From Planotetraspora kaengkrachanensis (GTDB lineage Bacteria > Actinomycetota > Actinomycetes > Streptosporangiales > Streptosporangiaceae), in assembly GCF_016862895.1 (NCBI RefSeq), contig NZ_BONV01000009.1, positions 62,001-126,000 on the forward strand: 64,000 nucleotides of DNA, read 5' to 3'. Made by a program: the position numbers and the translations under genes. This document shows, piece by piece, positions 51,751 to 61,556 of this stretch (its first letter is position 1; every line of letters begins with the position of its first letter). The notes under the pieces are model-generated. The model was given only the letters and a program-made list of their open reading frames with translations, had not been told where the DNA came from and made no database searches.

Positions 51751-52439
51751 CTACCAGCCGCCGAGGGTGCGCAGGGCGACGTCCAGCCGGGAGGCCAGCT
51801 CCTTCACGGTCGTGCCGTACGTCTCGAGCACCGTGACGCCTTCCGGCCCGATCCGGAAGACCGCCAGATCGGTGTAGAGGCGGCTCACGCAGGCCGGTCC
51901 GGTGAGCGGATAGGTGCATTCGGGGACGAGCTTGGGCGTCCCGTCCCTGCTGAACAGCGTCATCATGACGAACACGTTCTTGGCGCCGATGGCCAGGTCC
52001 ATCGCGCCGCCGACGGCGGGAATGGCGCCGGGGGCGCCGGTGTGCCAGTTGGCCAGGTCGCCGCGTTCGGATACCTGGAAGGCGCCGAGGACGCACACGT
52101 CGAGGTGGCCGCCGCGCATCATCGCGAAGGAGTCGGCGTGGTGAAAGTACGACGCGCCCGGCAGCTCGGTCACCGGGATCTTGCCGGCGTTGACGAGGTC
52201 GTGGTCGATCTCGTCGCCCTCGGCGGCCGGTCCCATGCCGAGCATGCCGTTCTCGGTGTGCAGAACGATCCCCGCGTCCGCCGGGAGGTGGTCGGCGACC
52301 ATCGTCGGCTGGCCGATGCCGAGGTTGACGAATGAGCCGCGCGGGATGTCCCGCGCGACGACGGCCGCGAGCTCGTCCCTGCTGAGCGGGCCGCGGTCGA
52401 GGTGCTCCGCCGTACGGCCTGCGGGCTCCGGGGCGACGG

Positions 52440-52443
<4 letters not shown>
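51751..52443 (-). CDS. pcaJ: 3-oxoadipate/3-oxoacid CoA-transferase, subunit B
   Basis: 230 residues. The active-site Glu lies in VLHTENGMLGMGP, and the N-terminal SFVNLGIGQPTMVADHL motif is standard for the beta subunit. Transfers CoA from succinyl-CoA to beta-ketoadipate. Start overlaps the stop of subunit A by four bases. Third gene of the pcaF-I-J order. A role with acetoacetate is possible because the families overlap; the thiolase next door and IclR context favour beta-ketoadipate. Confidence 0.85.
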
Positions 52444-54301
<1,858 letters not shown>

Positions 54302-54330
54302 GCCTCCCCTTCCTCATCTGTTTGGCATGC

Positions 54331-54353
54331 GAACAATGGTTCTCTCAGTGAAC
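54331..54353. promoter_or_regulatory. Candidate IclR operator before pcaF
   Basis: GAAC-AATG-GTTC (54331-54342) overlaps GTTCTC-TCAGT-GAAC (54339-54353). The second form recurs upstream of the transporter's binding-protein gene at 57900, with similar distance to the start codon. Confidence 0.55.
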
Positions 54354-54421
54354 GAACCCAGGGTATTCGAGCCCCTTCACGGTCGATTCCGACCAGAGCG
54401 CGAAGCGACGGCCGCCGCCGG

Positions 54422-55225
54422 TCACTCCTCTCCGTCACCCGCAGCCGAGGGCGAAGGCAGCCCCCGCTTGGCGGCCTGGATCTGCTCCTGGACGTGGGTG
54501 CGGAGCGCGGTGAACCGCGGATGGCCGCGCGTGTGCAGCTGGTCGCGGGTGTCCGGCAGGTCGACGGTGAGCTCCTCCCGCACGACTGTAGGCGAGGAGG
54601 ACAGGATCAGGACACGCTGCCCCAGGTAGACGGCCTCGTCGATGTCATGGGTGACGAAGAGGATGGTCACCCCGAGCTTGTGCCACAGCGCGCGGACCAG
54701 GTCCTCCAGATCGGCCCGGGTCTGCGCGTCGACGGCCGCGAAGGGCTCGTCCATCAGCAGCACCTCGGGTTCGAAGGCGACGGCCCGGGCGATCGCCACG
54801 CGCTGCTGCATCCCCCCGGACAACTGCCAGGGGTAGGCGGACTCGGCGTCGGCCAGCCCCACCGCGGCGAGGGCCTCGGTGACGAGCTCCCGCCGGCGGG
54901 CCTTCGGCAGCCCCTTCTGGCGGAGCGGCAGATCGACGTTCTCACCGACACGCAGCCAGGGGAACAGGCTCCTGCCGTACTCCTGGAAGACCACCGCCAT
55001 GCCGGGCGGCGGTCCGGTGACCGGCCTGCCCTGCAGCAGCACCTCGCCGGAGGTCGGCGTGAGCAGGCCGGCGACGCACTTGAGCAGGGTGGTCTTGCCG
55101 CATCCCGACGGTCCCACCAGGCAGACGAGCTCTCCGGCGGACAGCGTGAACGTGAGGTCGCGAATGGCCTCGACCTGGCGTGCGCCTCCGTTGTAGACCT
55201 TCTTCAGGCCGCGCACATCCAGCAT
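54422..55225 (-). CDS. ABC ATPase, nitrate/sulfonate/taurine type
   Basis: 267 residues with Walker A GPSGCGKTT, Q-loop VVFQEYGRSLFPW, signature QLSGGMQQR, Walker B VLLMDEPFAAVD and switch FVTHDIDEAV. SsuB/TauB-like import ATPase for the two permeases upstream. The start is 36 bases after the second permease. Operon order: binding protein, permease, permease, ATPase. Confidence 0.92.
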   Translation of the reverse strand: MLDVRGLKKVYNGGARQVEAIRDLTFTLSAGELVCLVGPSGCGKTTLLKCVAGLLTPTSGEVLLQGRPVTGPPPGMAVVFQEYGRSLFPWLRVGENVDLPLRQKGLPKARRRELVTEALAAVGLADAESAYPWQLSGGMQQRVAIARAVAFEPEVLLMDEPFAAVDAQTRADLEDLVRALWHKLGVTILFVTHDIDEAVYLGQRVLILSSSPTVVREELTVDLPDTRDQLHTRGHPRFTALRTHVQEQIQAAKRGLPSPSAAGDGEE

Positions 55226-55261
55226 GGGCGTTTTCCTTTCCGGGGAACTGGGAGGGCGTGG

Positions 55262-56035
55262 TCACGACCGCTGCGAGCGGCGCAGACCGTGGTACCAGCT
55301 GAGTGCGCGGCTCTCGACGAGGCGGAACACCAGGGACAGCAGGAAGCCGAGAATTCCCAGCAGCAGGATGCCGCTCCACATGCTCGGGATGGCGAAGCTG
55401 CGCTGGAACTGCACGATGGCGAAGCCCAGCCCGTTGCTGGCGGCGAACATCTCGCTGATGACCATCAGGATGATGCCGAGGGACAGGGCCTGCCGCATGC
55501 CGGCGAAGATCTGCGGGCTCGCCGAACGCAGCACCAGGTGCCGGAGCCGGGCCACGCCGCCGATGCCGTAGGAGCGGGCGGTGTCGAGCAGGACGCCGTC
55601 GACGGCGCGCACACCTTCCACCGTGTTCAGCAGGATCGGCCAGACACAGCCGAAGACGATGACCACGATCTTCATCACGTCGCCGATGCCGGCGAACAGC
55701 ATGATGATCGGCACGAGGACGGGCGGCGGGATCGCCCGCAGGAACTCGAGCGCGGGCTCGGCGAACGCGCGGATCCGGGGAGAGGACCCGATGACGACGC
55801 CCGCTGTCACGGCGATGACCACGGCGGCCAGGTAGCCGCACAACAGGCGGAGCACGCTGGGCAGGACGTCGGTGACCAGCCGGTCGCCGGTCCACACCTC
55901 ACCGAACGAGCTCAGAATCACCCGCAGCGAAGGGAAGTAGAAGTTCTCGCTGCTCCCGGTGGCCAGCCACCAGACGGCGAACAGGACCACAGGCAGTGCG
56001 AGGGCGGCGGCCACCTTGCGCGCGATCGCGGTCAT
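55262..56035 (-). CDS. ABC permease, SsuC-like
   Basis: 257 residues, six helices, with the cytoplasmic EAA loop (DTARSYGIGGVARLRHLVLR). BPD_transp_1 type importer subunit, probably paired with the other permease. Start overlaps the stop of the preceding permease by four bases (ATGA). Confidence 0.9.
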   Translation of the reverse strand: MTAIARKVAAALALPVVLFAVWWLATGSSENFYFPSLRVILSSFGEVWTGDRLVTDVLPSVLRLLCGYLAAVVIAVTAGVVIGSSPRIRAFAEPALEFLRAIPPPVLVPIIMLFAGIGDVMKIVVIVFGCVWPILLNTVEGVRAVDGVLLDTARSYGIGGVARLRHLVLRSASPQIFAGMRQALSLGIILMVISEMFAASNGLGFAIVQFQRSFAIPSMWSGILLLGILGFLLSLVFRLVESRALSWYHGLRRSQRS

Positions 56036-56880
56036 GCCGCCACCTCTCCACGTACCGACTGGTGCCAGGCGAGCGTCCGGCGCTCCACCGCGCGAGCGCC
56101 GAGGTTGACCAGCACGCCGAGCAGCCCGGTGACGGTCACCAGCGCGTACATGTCGGGGACGGCGTTGGAGGTCTGCGCCACCGCGATGCGGGCGCCCAGC
56201 CCTGGTGCGCCGATGACGAGTTCCGCGGTGATGGCCAGGACCAACGCGACGGCGGCGGCCAGCCGGACACCCGTCATCACATAGGGCAGCGCGGTCGGCC
56301 ACAGGACGTACCTGACCCTGGCGATTGTGGACAGCCCGTAACTGCGCGCCGTCTCGTCGGCGACCGGGTCCACGTCCTGCACGCCGTACAGGACCTGGAC
56401 GAGCACCTGCCAGAACGACGCGTACACGACGAGCAGCAGGGTGGAGCGGATGTCCGTGCCGAACAGCAGTACCGCGAGGGGGATCAGGGCGACCGAGGGG
56501 ATCGGCCGGAGGAACTCGATCGTGGAGGCGGTGTACTCGCGCAGCAGCGGGACCGCGCCGATCAGCACGCCGAGCGCCGCCCCGGCGACGGTGGCGATCA
56601 GCAACCCCAGGGCCCAGCCTTTGAGCGTGTCCCCCAGCGCGACCCAGAACGCCTGGTCGGTCACCTCGGCGGCCAGGGCCTCGGCGATGCGGCTGGTCGG
56701 CGGGAAGTACTTCGACGAGACCAGGCCGACCCGGGGAACGATCTCCATCACCGCGAGAAGCGTGCCCAGACCGGCCAGGCCCAGCCAAGCGGCGGAGCCT
56801 CGGCGCCGGCCGCGACGTGCGTCCCCCGAGGCGGGGGCGGCCGTCTGACCGCCCCCGCTCGTTCGCTCGATCAATGTCAT
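56032..56880 (-). CDS. ABC permease, SsuC-like
   Basis: 282 residues with a 30-residue basic N-terminus, six helices and EAA loop (DETARSYGLSTIARVRYVLW). Similar in layout to the next permease; the two probably form a heterodimeric channel, which differs from the single-permease Ssu/Tau systems. Start overlaps the binding-protein stop by four bases. Confidence 0.9.
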   Translation of the reverse strand: MTLIERTSGGGQTAAPASGDARRGRRRGSAAWLGLAGLGTLLAVMEIVPRVGLVSSKYFPPTSRIAEALAAEVTDQAFWVALGDTLKGWALGLLIATVAGAALGVLIGAVPLLREYTASTIEFLRPIPSVALIPLAVLLFGTDIRSTLLLVVYASFWQVLVQVLYGVQDVDPVADETARSYGLSTIARVRYVLWPTALPYVMTGVRLAAAVALVLAITAELVIGAPGLGARIAVAQTSNAVPDMYALVTVTGLLGVLVNLGARAVERRTLAWHQSVRGEVAA

Positions 56881-57842
56881 GGAAGAAGCTTGTCCAGATC
56901 GGGGGCCTTCGTGAAGAGCCCGTCCTGCTGGCCGAGCTTGGCGAGCTCCTCCAGCGAGGCCCGGTTGGGCTGGGCCGGCCACTTGGGGAGGACCAACGTG
57001 GACAGGGTCGCGGCGTCGATCTTCGTGTACGTGGACAGGACCTTGCGCACCTCGTCGGGGTGGGCGTCGGCGTAGGTCAGCGACTCCTGCATGGCCTCCT
57101 GGAACCGCTTGACCAGGTCCGGGTTGTCCGCGAGCAGCTTCTCGGAGGTGAAGTAGAGCGCGACGGTCAGGTCCGGTGCGACGTCGACGAAGTTGGACGC
57201 GATGATCCTGCCGCCGGCCGCCTTCACCGCGGCCAGTGACGGCTCGACCACCCACGCCGCGTCGACCTGCCCGGCGTCCAGCGCCGCCGGCATCTGCGCG
57301 AACGCGATCTCGACGAACTCCACCGTGCTCGGGTCGCCGCCGGCCTTGCGCACCGACGCGCGCACCGAGGTGTCGCCGATGTTCTTCAGGGTGTTCACCG
57401 CGACCTTCTTGCCGGCCAGGTCCTTGGCGGACTGGATCGGGCTGTCGCCCTTCACCACGACGGCGCCGAAGTCCTCGCCGTCCTTGCCGGTCGAGTTGTT
57501 CCCGTTGGCGACACCCTTCAGAGGCACGCCCTGGGTCTGGGCGATCATCAGCGAGGTCACGTTGCTGAAGCCGAACTGGAACTGCCCGCTGACCACGCCC
57601 GGCACGATCGCCGCGCCGCCCTGGCCGCTCTCCAGCGTGAGGTTGATCTTCCTGTTGCTGAAGAAGCCCTTTTCCTTCCCCAGATAAATGGGCGCCACGT
57701 CGACGATCGGGATGACCCCGACCTTGACGTTGTCGACCTGGTTGCTTCCTCCTGTGCCGGTCGAAGGGCTGGAGGACCCGCATGCCGCCGATGCGGCGAT
57801 GAGTGCCGCGGCGACAGCGAGTCGGGTGATCAGACGACGCAT
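56877..57842 (-). CDS. ABC substrate-binding lipoprotein, SsuA/NMT1 type
   Basis: 321 residues with a lipoprotein signal (MRRLITRLAVAAALIAASAAC, Cys21 by counting). Two-lobed binding protein: VKVGVIPIVDVAPIYLGKEK, then GKKVAVNTLKNIGDTSVRAS and DAGQVDAAWVVEPSLAAVKA. Relatives bind sulfonates, nitrate, thiamine precursors or aromatic acids such as phthalate. In this setting an aromatic acid is the best guess. First gene of the importer operon. Confidence 0.9.
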   Translation of the reverse strand: MRRLITRLAVAAALIAASAACGSSSPSTGTGGSNQVDNVKVGVIPIVDVAPIYLGKEKGFFSNRKINLTLESGQGGAAIVPGVVSGQFQFGFSNVTSLMIAQTQGVPLKGVANGNNSTGKDGEDFGAVVVKGDSPIQSAKDLAGKKVAVNTLKNIGDTSVRASVRKAGGDPSTVEFVEIAFAQMPAALDAGQVDAAWVVEPSLAAVKAAGGRIIASNFVDVAPDLTVALYFTSEKLLADNPDLVKRFQEAMQESLTYADAHPDEVRKVLSTYTKIDAATLSTLVLPKWPAQPNRASLEELAKLGQQDGLFTKAPDLDKLLP

Positions 57843-58182
57843 AGACCCTCCCTGGGCGATTCCCCCGCTGTCATGATTGTGTGCGTATGCCGCACGTAAG
57901 TTCTCAAACGGAACCTATGGTGCACCCTTTCCGGGGTCAATGCTCATGTCGAAGTTGTTACAGACGTGGATAATCGCCCATCTGAGGGAGGAGATTGAGG
58001 GTTTGACGCTCCGCCTGCACGGACCTTAGGCTCGCGACGAGATCGCACGAACGTGCGCGTGGCGAACTCATCTGGTGATCGGTCCCCCGACACGGGTCTC
58101 GCCGCCCGCGGCCGCGTGCGAAATCCGGTACGCGACCGCGCTCCAGTAGGCTGACAGCGCACTGGGGACAAATGGAGGCCCG
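57843..58182. other. Divergent promoter region, importer and IclR
   Basis: 340 bases without a gene. Besides the GTTCTC-N5-GAAC site at 57900, it holds GTGCG-TATGC-CGCAC (57881-57895) and CGCAC-GAAC-GTGCG (58044-58057), the same arms in opposite order, which may be autoregulatory sites of the IclR protein. GGAGG lies six bases before the IclR ATG. Confidence 0.45.
57900..57914. promoter_or_regulatory. Candidate IclR operator before importer operon
   Basis: GTTCTC-AAACG-GAAC, 58 bases upstream of the binding-protein start. Same half-sites and spacing as the site before pcaF. Confidence 0.55.
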
Positions 58183-58968
58183 ATGACCGACCGGGAACGT
58201 GGCGCCCACTTCGTCCAGTCCCTGGAGCGCGGGCTCGCCGTGATCCGTGTCTTCGACGCGGAGAATCCGGCCCTCACACTCAGCGAGGTCGCCGCCAGGT
58301 CGGATCTCACCCGGGCCGCCGCCCGACGGTTTCTGCTCACCATGGTCGATCTGGGCTACATGCATTCGGACGGCCGGCTGTTCAGGCTCAGCCCGCGGGT
58401 GCTCGAGCTGGGGTATTCGTACCTGTCCAGCCTGTCGTTCCCGGAGATCGCCGAACCGCAGCTGGAGCGGCTGGTCGCCGAGGTGAAGGAGTCGGCGTCG
58501 ATGTCGGTGCTCGACGGAGACGACATCGTCTACGTGACCCGGGTTCCGACCAGCCGCATCATGAGCGTGTCCATCATGGTGGGGACGCGTTTTCCCGCCT
58601 ACGTCACGTCGATGGGCCGTGTACTCCTCGCCAATCTCCCCGAAGAGGAGGTGGACCGGCGGCTCAAGCAAGCCCGGCTGGAGTCGCGCACGTCCCGCAC
58701 CATCACCTCCGAGCAGGCTCTGCGTACGGAGTTGCAGCGCGTCCGGACGCAGGGGTACGCGATCGTCGACCAGGAACTCGAGGAGGGGCTGCGCTCTGTC
58801 GCGGCGCCCATCCGCTCCCGCACCGGCGCCGTCATCGCGGCCGTCAACATCCCCGTGCACGCGGCCCGTTACACCGTCGATTCGATGCGGCGGGACCTGG
58901 TGCCGCCGCTGCTGGCCACGGCGGCGCGGATCGAGGCCGACCTGCGAGTGATAACCCCGCACCGCTGA
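58183..58968 (+). CDS. IclR-family regulator, PcaR/PobR-like
   Basis: 261 residues. Winged helix-turn-helix (LTLSEVAARSDLTRAAARRF) and the IclR effector domain (ASMSVLDGDDIVYVTRVPTS, LPEEEVDRRLKQ). The layout, with FVQSLERGLAVIRVFDAENP at the start, is that of PcaR, PcaU and PobR regulators, which respond to beta-ketoadipate or protocatechuate and often activate. It likely controls pcaFIJ and the divergent importer through the GTTCTC-N5-GAAC sites. Confidence 0.9.
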   Translation: MTDRERGAHFVQSLERGLAVIRVFDAENPALTLSEVAARSDLTRAAARRFLLTMVDLGYMHSDGRLFRLSPRVLELGYSYLSSLSFPEIAEPQLERLVAEVKESASMSVLDGDDIVYVTRVPTSRIMSVSIMVGTRFPAYVTSMGRVLLANLPEEEVDRRLKQARLESRTSRTITSEQALRTELQRVRTQGYAIVDQELEEGLRSVAAPIRSRTGAVIAAVNIPVHAARYTVDSMRRDLVPPLLATAARIEADLRVITPHR

Positions 58969-59013
58969 GCACCGGCGGCTCGTGCCTGATCACCCTCGAG
59001 AGATGGCGGACGG

Positions 59014-59769
59014 TCACGCCGCCCCCGCGGACCTCCGTGAGCGAAGATGCGCGCTGATCGCGGACGCCGCCGCCCGGAGCGCAGGCAGCCCGGAACCGAC
59101 GTTCGTCCGATGACTGGGGATGACGAGACCCACGGCGGCGACGACCGAGCCGGCGGCCCCCGTGACGCCCACGGCCACCGAGGCGGCGCCGAGCGTCATC
59201 TCCTCCCGCGTCCAGGCGACCTCGGTGCGCCGGATCTCCGCGAGCTGGGCCGCCAGGCGGGTGGGATCCACGACGGTGTAGGGGGTGAGGCGCTCCAGCC
59301 TGCTCAGCGCCGCGCGCTGCTCGTCGGCGGGCGCCCAGGCCAGCAGCGCCTTGCCCACCGCGGTGGCGTGGAGCGGCAGCGTCCCGCCGGGCCGGGACAC
59401 GACTCGGACCGATCGGACCCCGCCCAGGCGCTCGACGTAGAGCGCCTTGAAACCGTCGCGGACCGCGAGGTGGACGGTGTCGCCGGTGACGGCGCAGAGA
59501 TCCTGGAGGTACGGCAGAGCCGCCTCCCGCAACTCCACGTGCATGGCGGACAGCAGCCCGAGATGCCAGAGCCGGGTGCCGATCTGGTACGTGCCGTCCG
59601 CCCTCCGTTCCAGGGCGTGCCAGTCCACGAGTTCCTGGACATGCCGGTGGGCGGTGGCCAGTGGCAGGTTCGATCGCCGGGCGATCTCGGTCAGGTTCAG
59701 TCGCCGATGACGCACGTCGAACGCGTCGAGTATCGAGAGAGCACGAAGCGTCACGGACCTGCCGGCCAT
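59014..59769 (-). CDS. IclR-family transcriptional regulator
   Basis: 251 residues. Helix-turn-helix LNLTEIARRSNLPLATAHRH, effector domain with DTVHLAVRDGFKALYVERLG and GKALLAWAPADEQ. ATG 59769 has GAGGAGG seven bases upstream; upstream codons are an unlikely Arg-rich tail. Divergent from the tannase-family gene, which it probably controls, and convergent with the other IclR gene. Confidence 0.9.
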   Translation of the reverse strand: MAGRSVTLRALSILDAFDVRHRRLNLTEIARRSNLPLATAHRHVQELVDWHALERRADGTYQIGTRLWHLGLLSAMHVELREAALPYLQDLCAVTGDTVHLAVRDGFKALYVERLGGVRSVRVVSRPGGTLPLHATAVGKALLAWAPADEQRAALSRLERLTPYTVVDPTRLAAQLAEIRRTEVAWTREEMTLGAASVAVGVTGAAGSVVAAVGLVIPSHRTNVGSGLPALRAAASAISAHLRSRRSAGAA

Positions 59770-59843
59770 GGGCGGCCTCCTCTCCATTCGCGCCCGCATG
59801 TGGCGCGCCGTCCGCAACATACCTGAAACACGTCGCATTTGGT

Positions 59844-59862
59844 ACGGCCTACGGACGGCCGT
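59844..59862. promoter_or_regulatory. Palindrome between IclR and tannase-family genes
   Basis: ACGGCC-TACGGAC-GGCCGT, six-bp arms, in the 197-base divergent region. A plausible operator for the second IclR protein, but the arms are short and GC-rich. Confidence 0.4.
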
Positions 59863-59966
59863 GCGCAAGCCGAACTTTTTGCGCCTTCCATCTTCCGGAA
59901 GCCCTTCGTTGCCGCGATGCGCCGGGCGGGTGACGGTGTTCACCACCCCCCACAGGAAGGACGAGG

Positions 59967-61511
59967 ATGAGACGCAGACGCACGCTTCTCGCGGGCTTGG
60001 CGGCGCTGCTCGGCGCCGTGCTGGTCGTGACGAGCGGAGCCGGCGCGAGCGCCGCCGGCTCCAGTCGGCCGGCCCGCTCCTGCGCGAGCCTGGCAGCGGT
60101 GAGCCTCCCCCACACCGTCATCGTGAGCACGACGTCGGTGGCGGCCACCACGTCCGTGCCGGGGTACTGCGCAATCCAGCTGGTGGTCACCAACCCTCCG
60201 GCGAACGACCAGGTCAAGGTCGGCGTGTGGTTGCCCAGCGAGAACTGGAACGGCCGCTTCCAGGCGGCAGGCGGCGGAGGATTCTCCGGCGGCTCGCCCA
60301 CCGCCGTACCGGCCGCGGCCCTGCGGGACGGCTACGCCGCCGCGGCGACCGACACCGGGCACGCGGGCGCGAGCGGAAGCTTCGCGCTCAACTCGGACGG
60401 CACGCTCAACTGGCAGCTCATCGCCGACTTCGGCTACCTGGGCGTCCACGAGATGGCCGTGGCGGCGAAGGAGCTCGTCAAGAGGTTCTACGGCACCGCC
60501 TCCTTCTACAGCTACTTCAACGGCTGCTCCACGGGCGGCAGGCAGGGGCTGATGGAGGCGCAGCGTTACCCCACCGACTTCGACGGGATCGCCGCCGGTT
60601 CTCCCGCGGTCAACTGGACCAAGGTGCACCCCGCCCAGTTCTGGGGCCAGTTGCAGATGATGCTCGCGGGCAACGCCGTCCCGCAGTGCAAGCTCGCCGC
60701 GGCCACCCAGGCGGCGATCACCTCCTGTGACCCCCGCGACGGGGTCACCGACGGGATCATCGGCGACTGGAAGGGCTGCCGGTTCGACGCCCGCACGCTG
60801 ATCGGCACGGAGACGGCCTGCGGCACCGTCACCGCGTCCGACGCCGACCTGATCAACAAGATGTGGGAGGGCCCGCGCGACGCCGACGGCGAGTTCCTGT
60901 GGTACGGCCTCGAGCGCGGCGCCAGCCTGTCCAGCCTGAACAACACCGCGGGCGGCACGGGCGTGCCGTTCGGCATCGGGCTCGACTGGTTCAAGTACTT
61001 CCTGACGCAGAACCCGGGCCTCGACTGGCGGACCATCACCTACGACCGGTACCTGCTGCTCTTCCAGCAGTCAGTCCTCCAGTACCAGGCCGTCATCGCG
61101 ACCGACGACCCCGACCTGTCGGCGTTCCGCGACGCCGGCGGCAAGGTCGCCTTCTGGCACGGCACCGCCGATCCGCTCATCTTCTTCCGCGGCACGGTGG
61201 ACTACTACCAGCGACTGGAAGAGGCGATGGGCGGAGCCAAGAGCACGGAGAAGTTCGCGCGGTTCTTCGTCGCTCCCGGCGTCGGGCACTGCGGGGGCGG
61301 CGACGGCGCCGCTCCGGCCGACCTGATGAACGCGGTCGTCCAGTGGGTCGAGCACGGCAAGGCCCCCAAGCAGCTCACCGGGCAGAAGACCGACTCGTCG
61401 GGCAACGTCGTGATGACCCGCCCGATCTGCCAGTACCCGACCGTGGCCAGGTACAAGGGACACGGCGCCACGACGGACGCCAGGAACTTCACCTGCGCCA
61501 AGAGTTTCTAG
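59967..61511 (+). CDS. Secreted tannase/feruloyl-esterase family hydrolase
   Basis: 514 residues with a cleavable signal (MRRRRTLLAGLAALLGAVLV, cleavage near ASAAG). Nucleophile Ser in NGCSTGGRQG, Asp in HGTADPLIFF and His in PGVGHCGGGDG. The Cys before the Ser and the Cys after the His form the disulfide typical of the family. A lid domain with paired Cys (about 250-300) is present. Hydrolyses esters of gallic, ferulic or related acids outside the cell. The released aromatic acid could enter by the neighbouring importer and end in the beta-ketoadipate genes. Confidence 0.92.
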   Translation: MRRRRTLLAGLAALLGAVLVVTSGAGASAAGSSRPARSCASLAAVSLPHTVIVSTTSVAATTSVPGYCAIQLVVTNPPANDQVKVGVWLPSENWNGRFQAAGGGGFSGGSPTAVPAAALRDGYAAAATDTGHAGASGSFALNSDGTLNWQLIADFGYLGVHEMAVAAKELVKRFYGTASFYSYFNGCSTGGRQGLMEAQRYPTDFDGIAAGSPAVNWTKVHPAQFWGQLQMMLAGNAVPQCKLAAATQAAITSCDPRDGVTDGIIGDWKGCRFDARTLIGTETACGTVTASDADLINKMWEGPRDADGEFLWYGLERGASLSSLNNTAGGTGVPFGIGLDWFKYFLTQNPGLDWRTITYDRYLLLFQQSVLQYQAVIATDDPDLSAFRDAGGKVAFWHGTADPLIFFRGTVDYYQRLEEAMGGAKSTEKFARFFVAPGVGHCGGGDGAAPADLMNAVVQWVEHGKAPKQLTGQKTDSSGNVVMTRPICQYPTVARYKGHGATTDARNFTCAKSF

Positions 61512-61519
61512 CCCGTCCC

Positions 61520-61555
61520 GACGTGGCTCCGGCGGTGTGACGCCGGAGCCACGTC
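61520..61555. terminator. Perfect 15-bp bidirectional terminator
   Basis: GACGTGGCTCCGGCG, loop GTGTGA, CGCCGGAGCCACGTC, between the convergent tannase-family and GH2 genes, nine bases after the first and one base from the second. Confidence 0.87.
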
Positions 61556-61556
61556 C

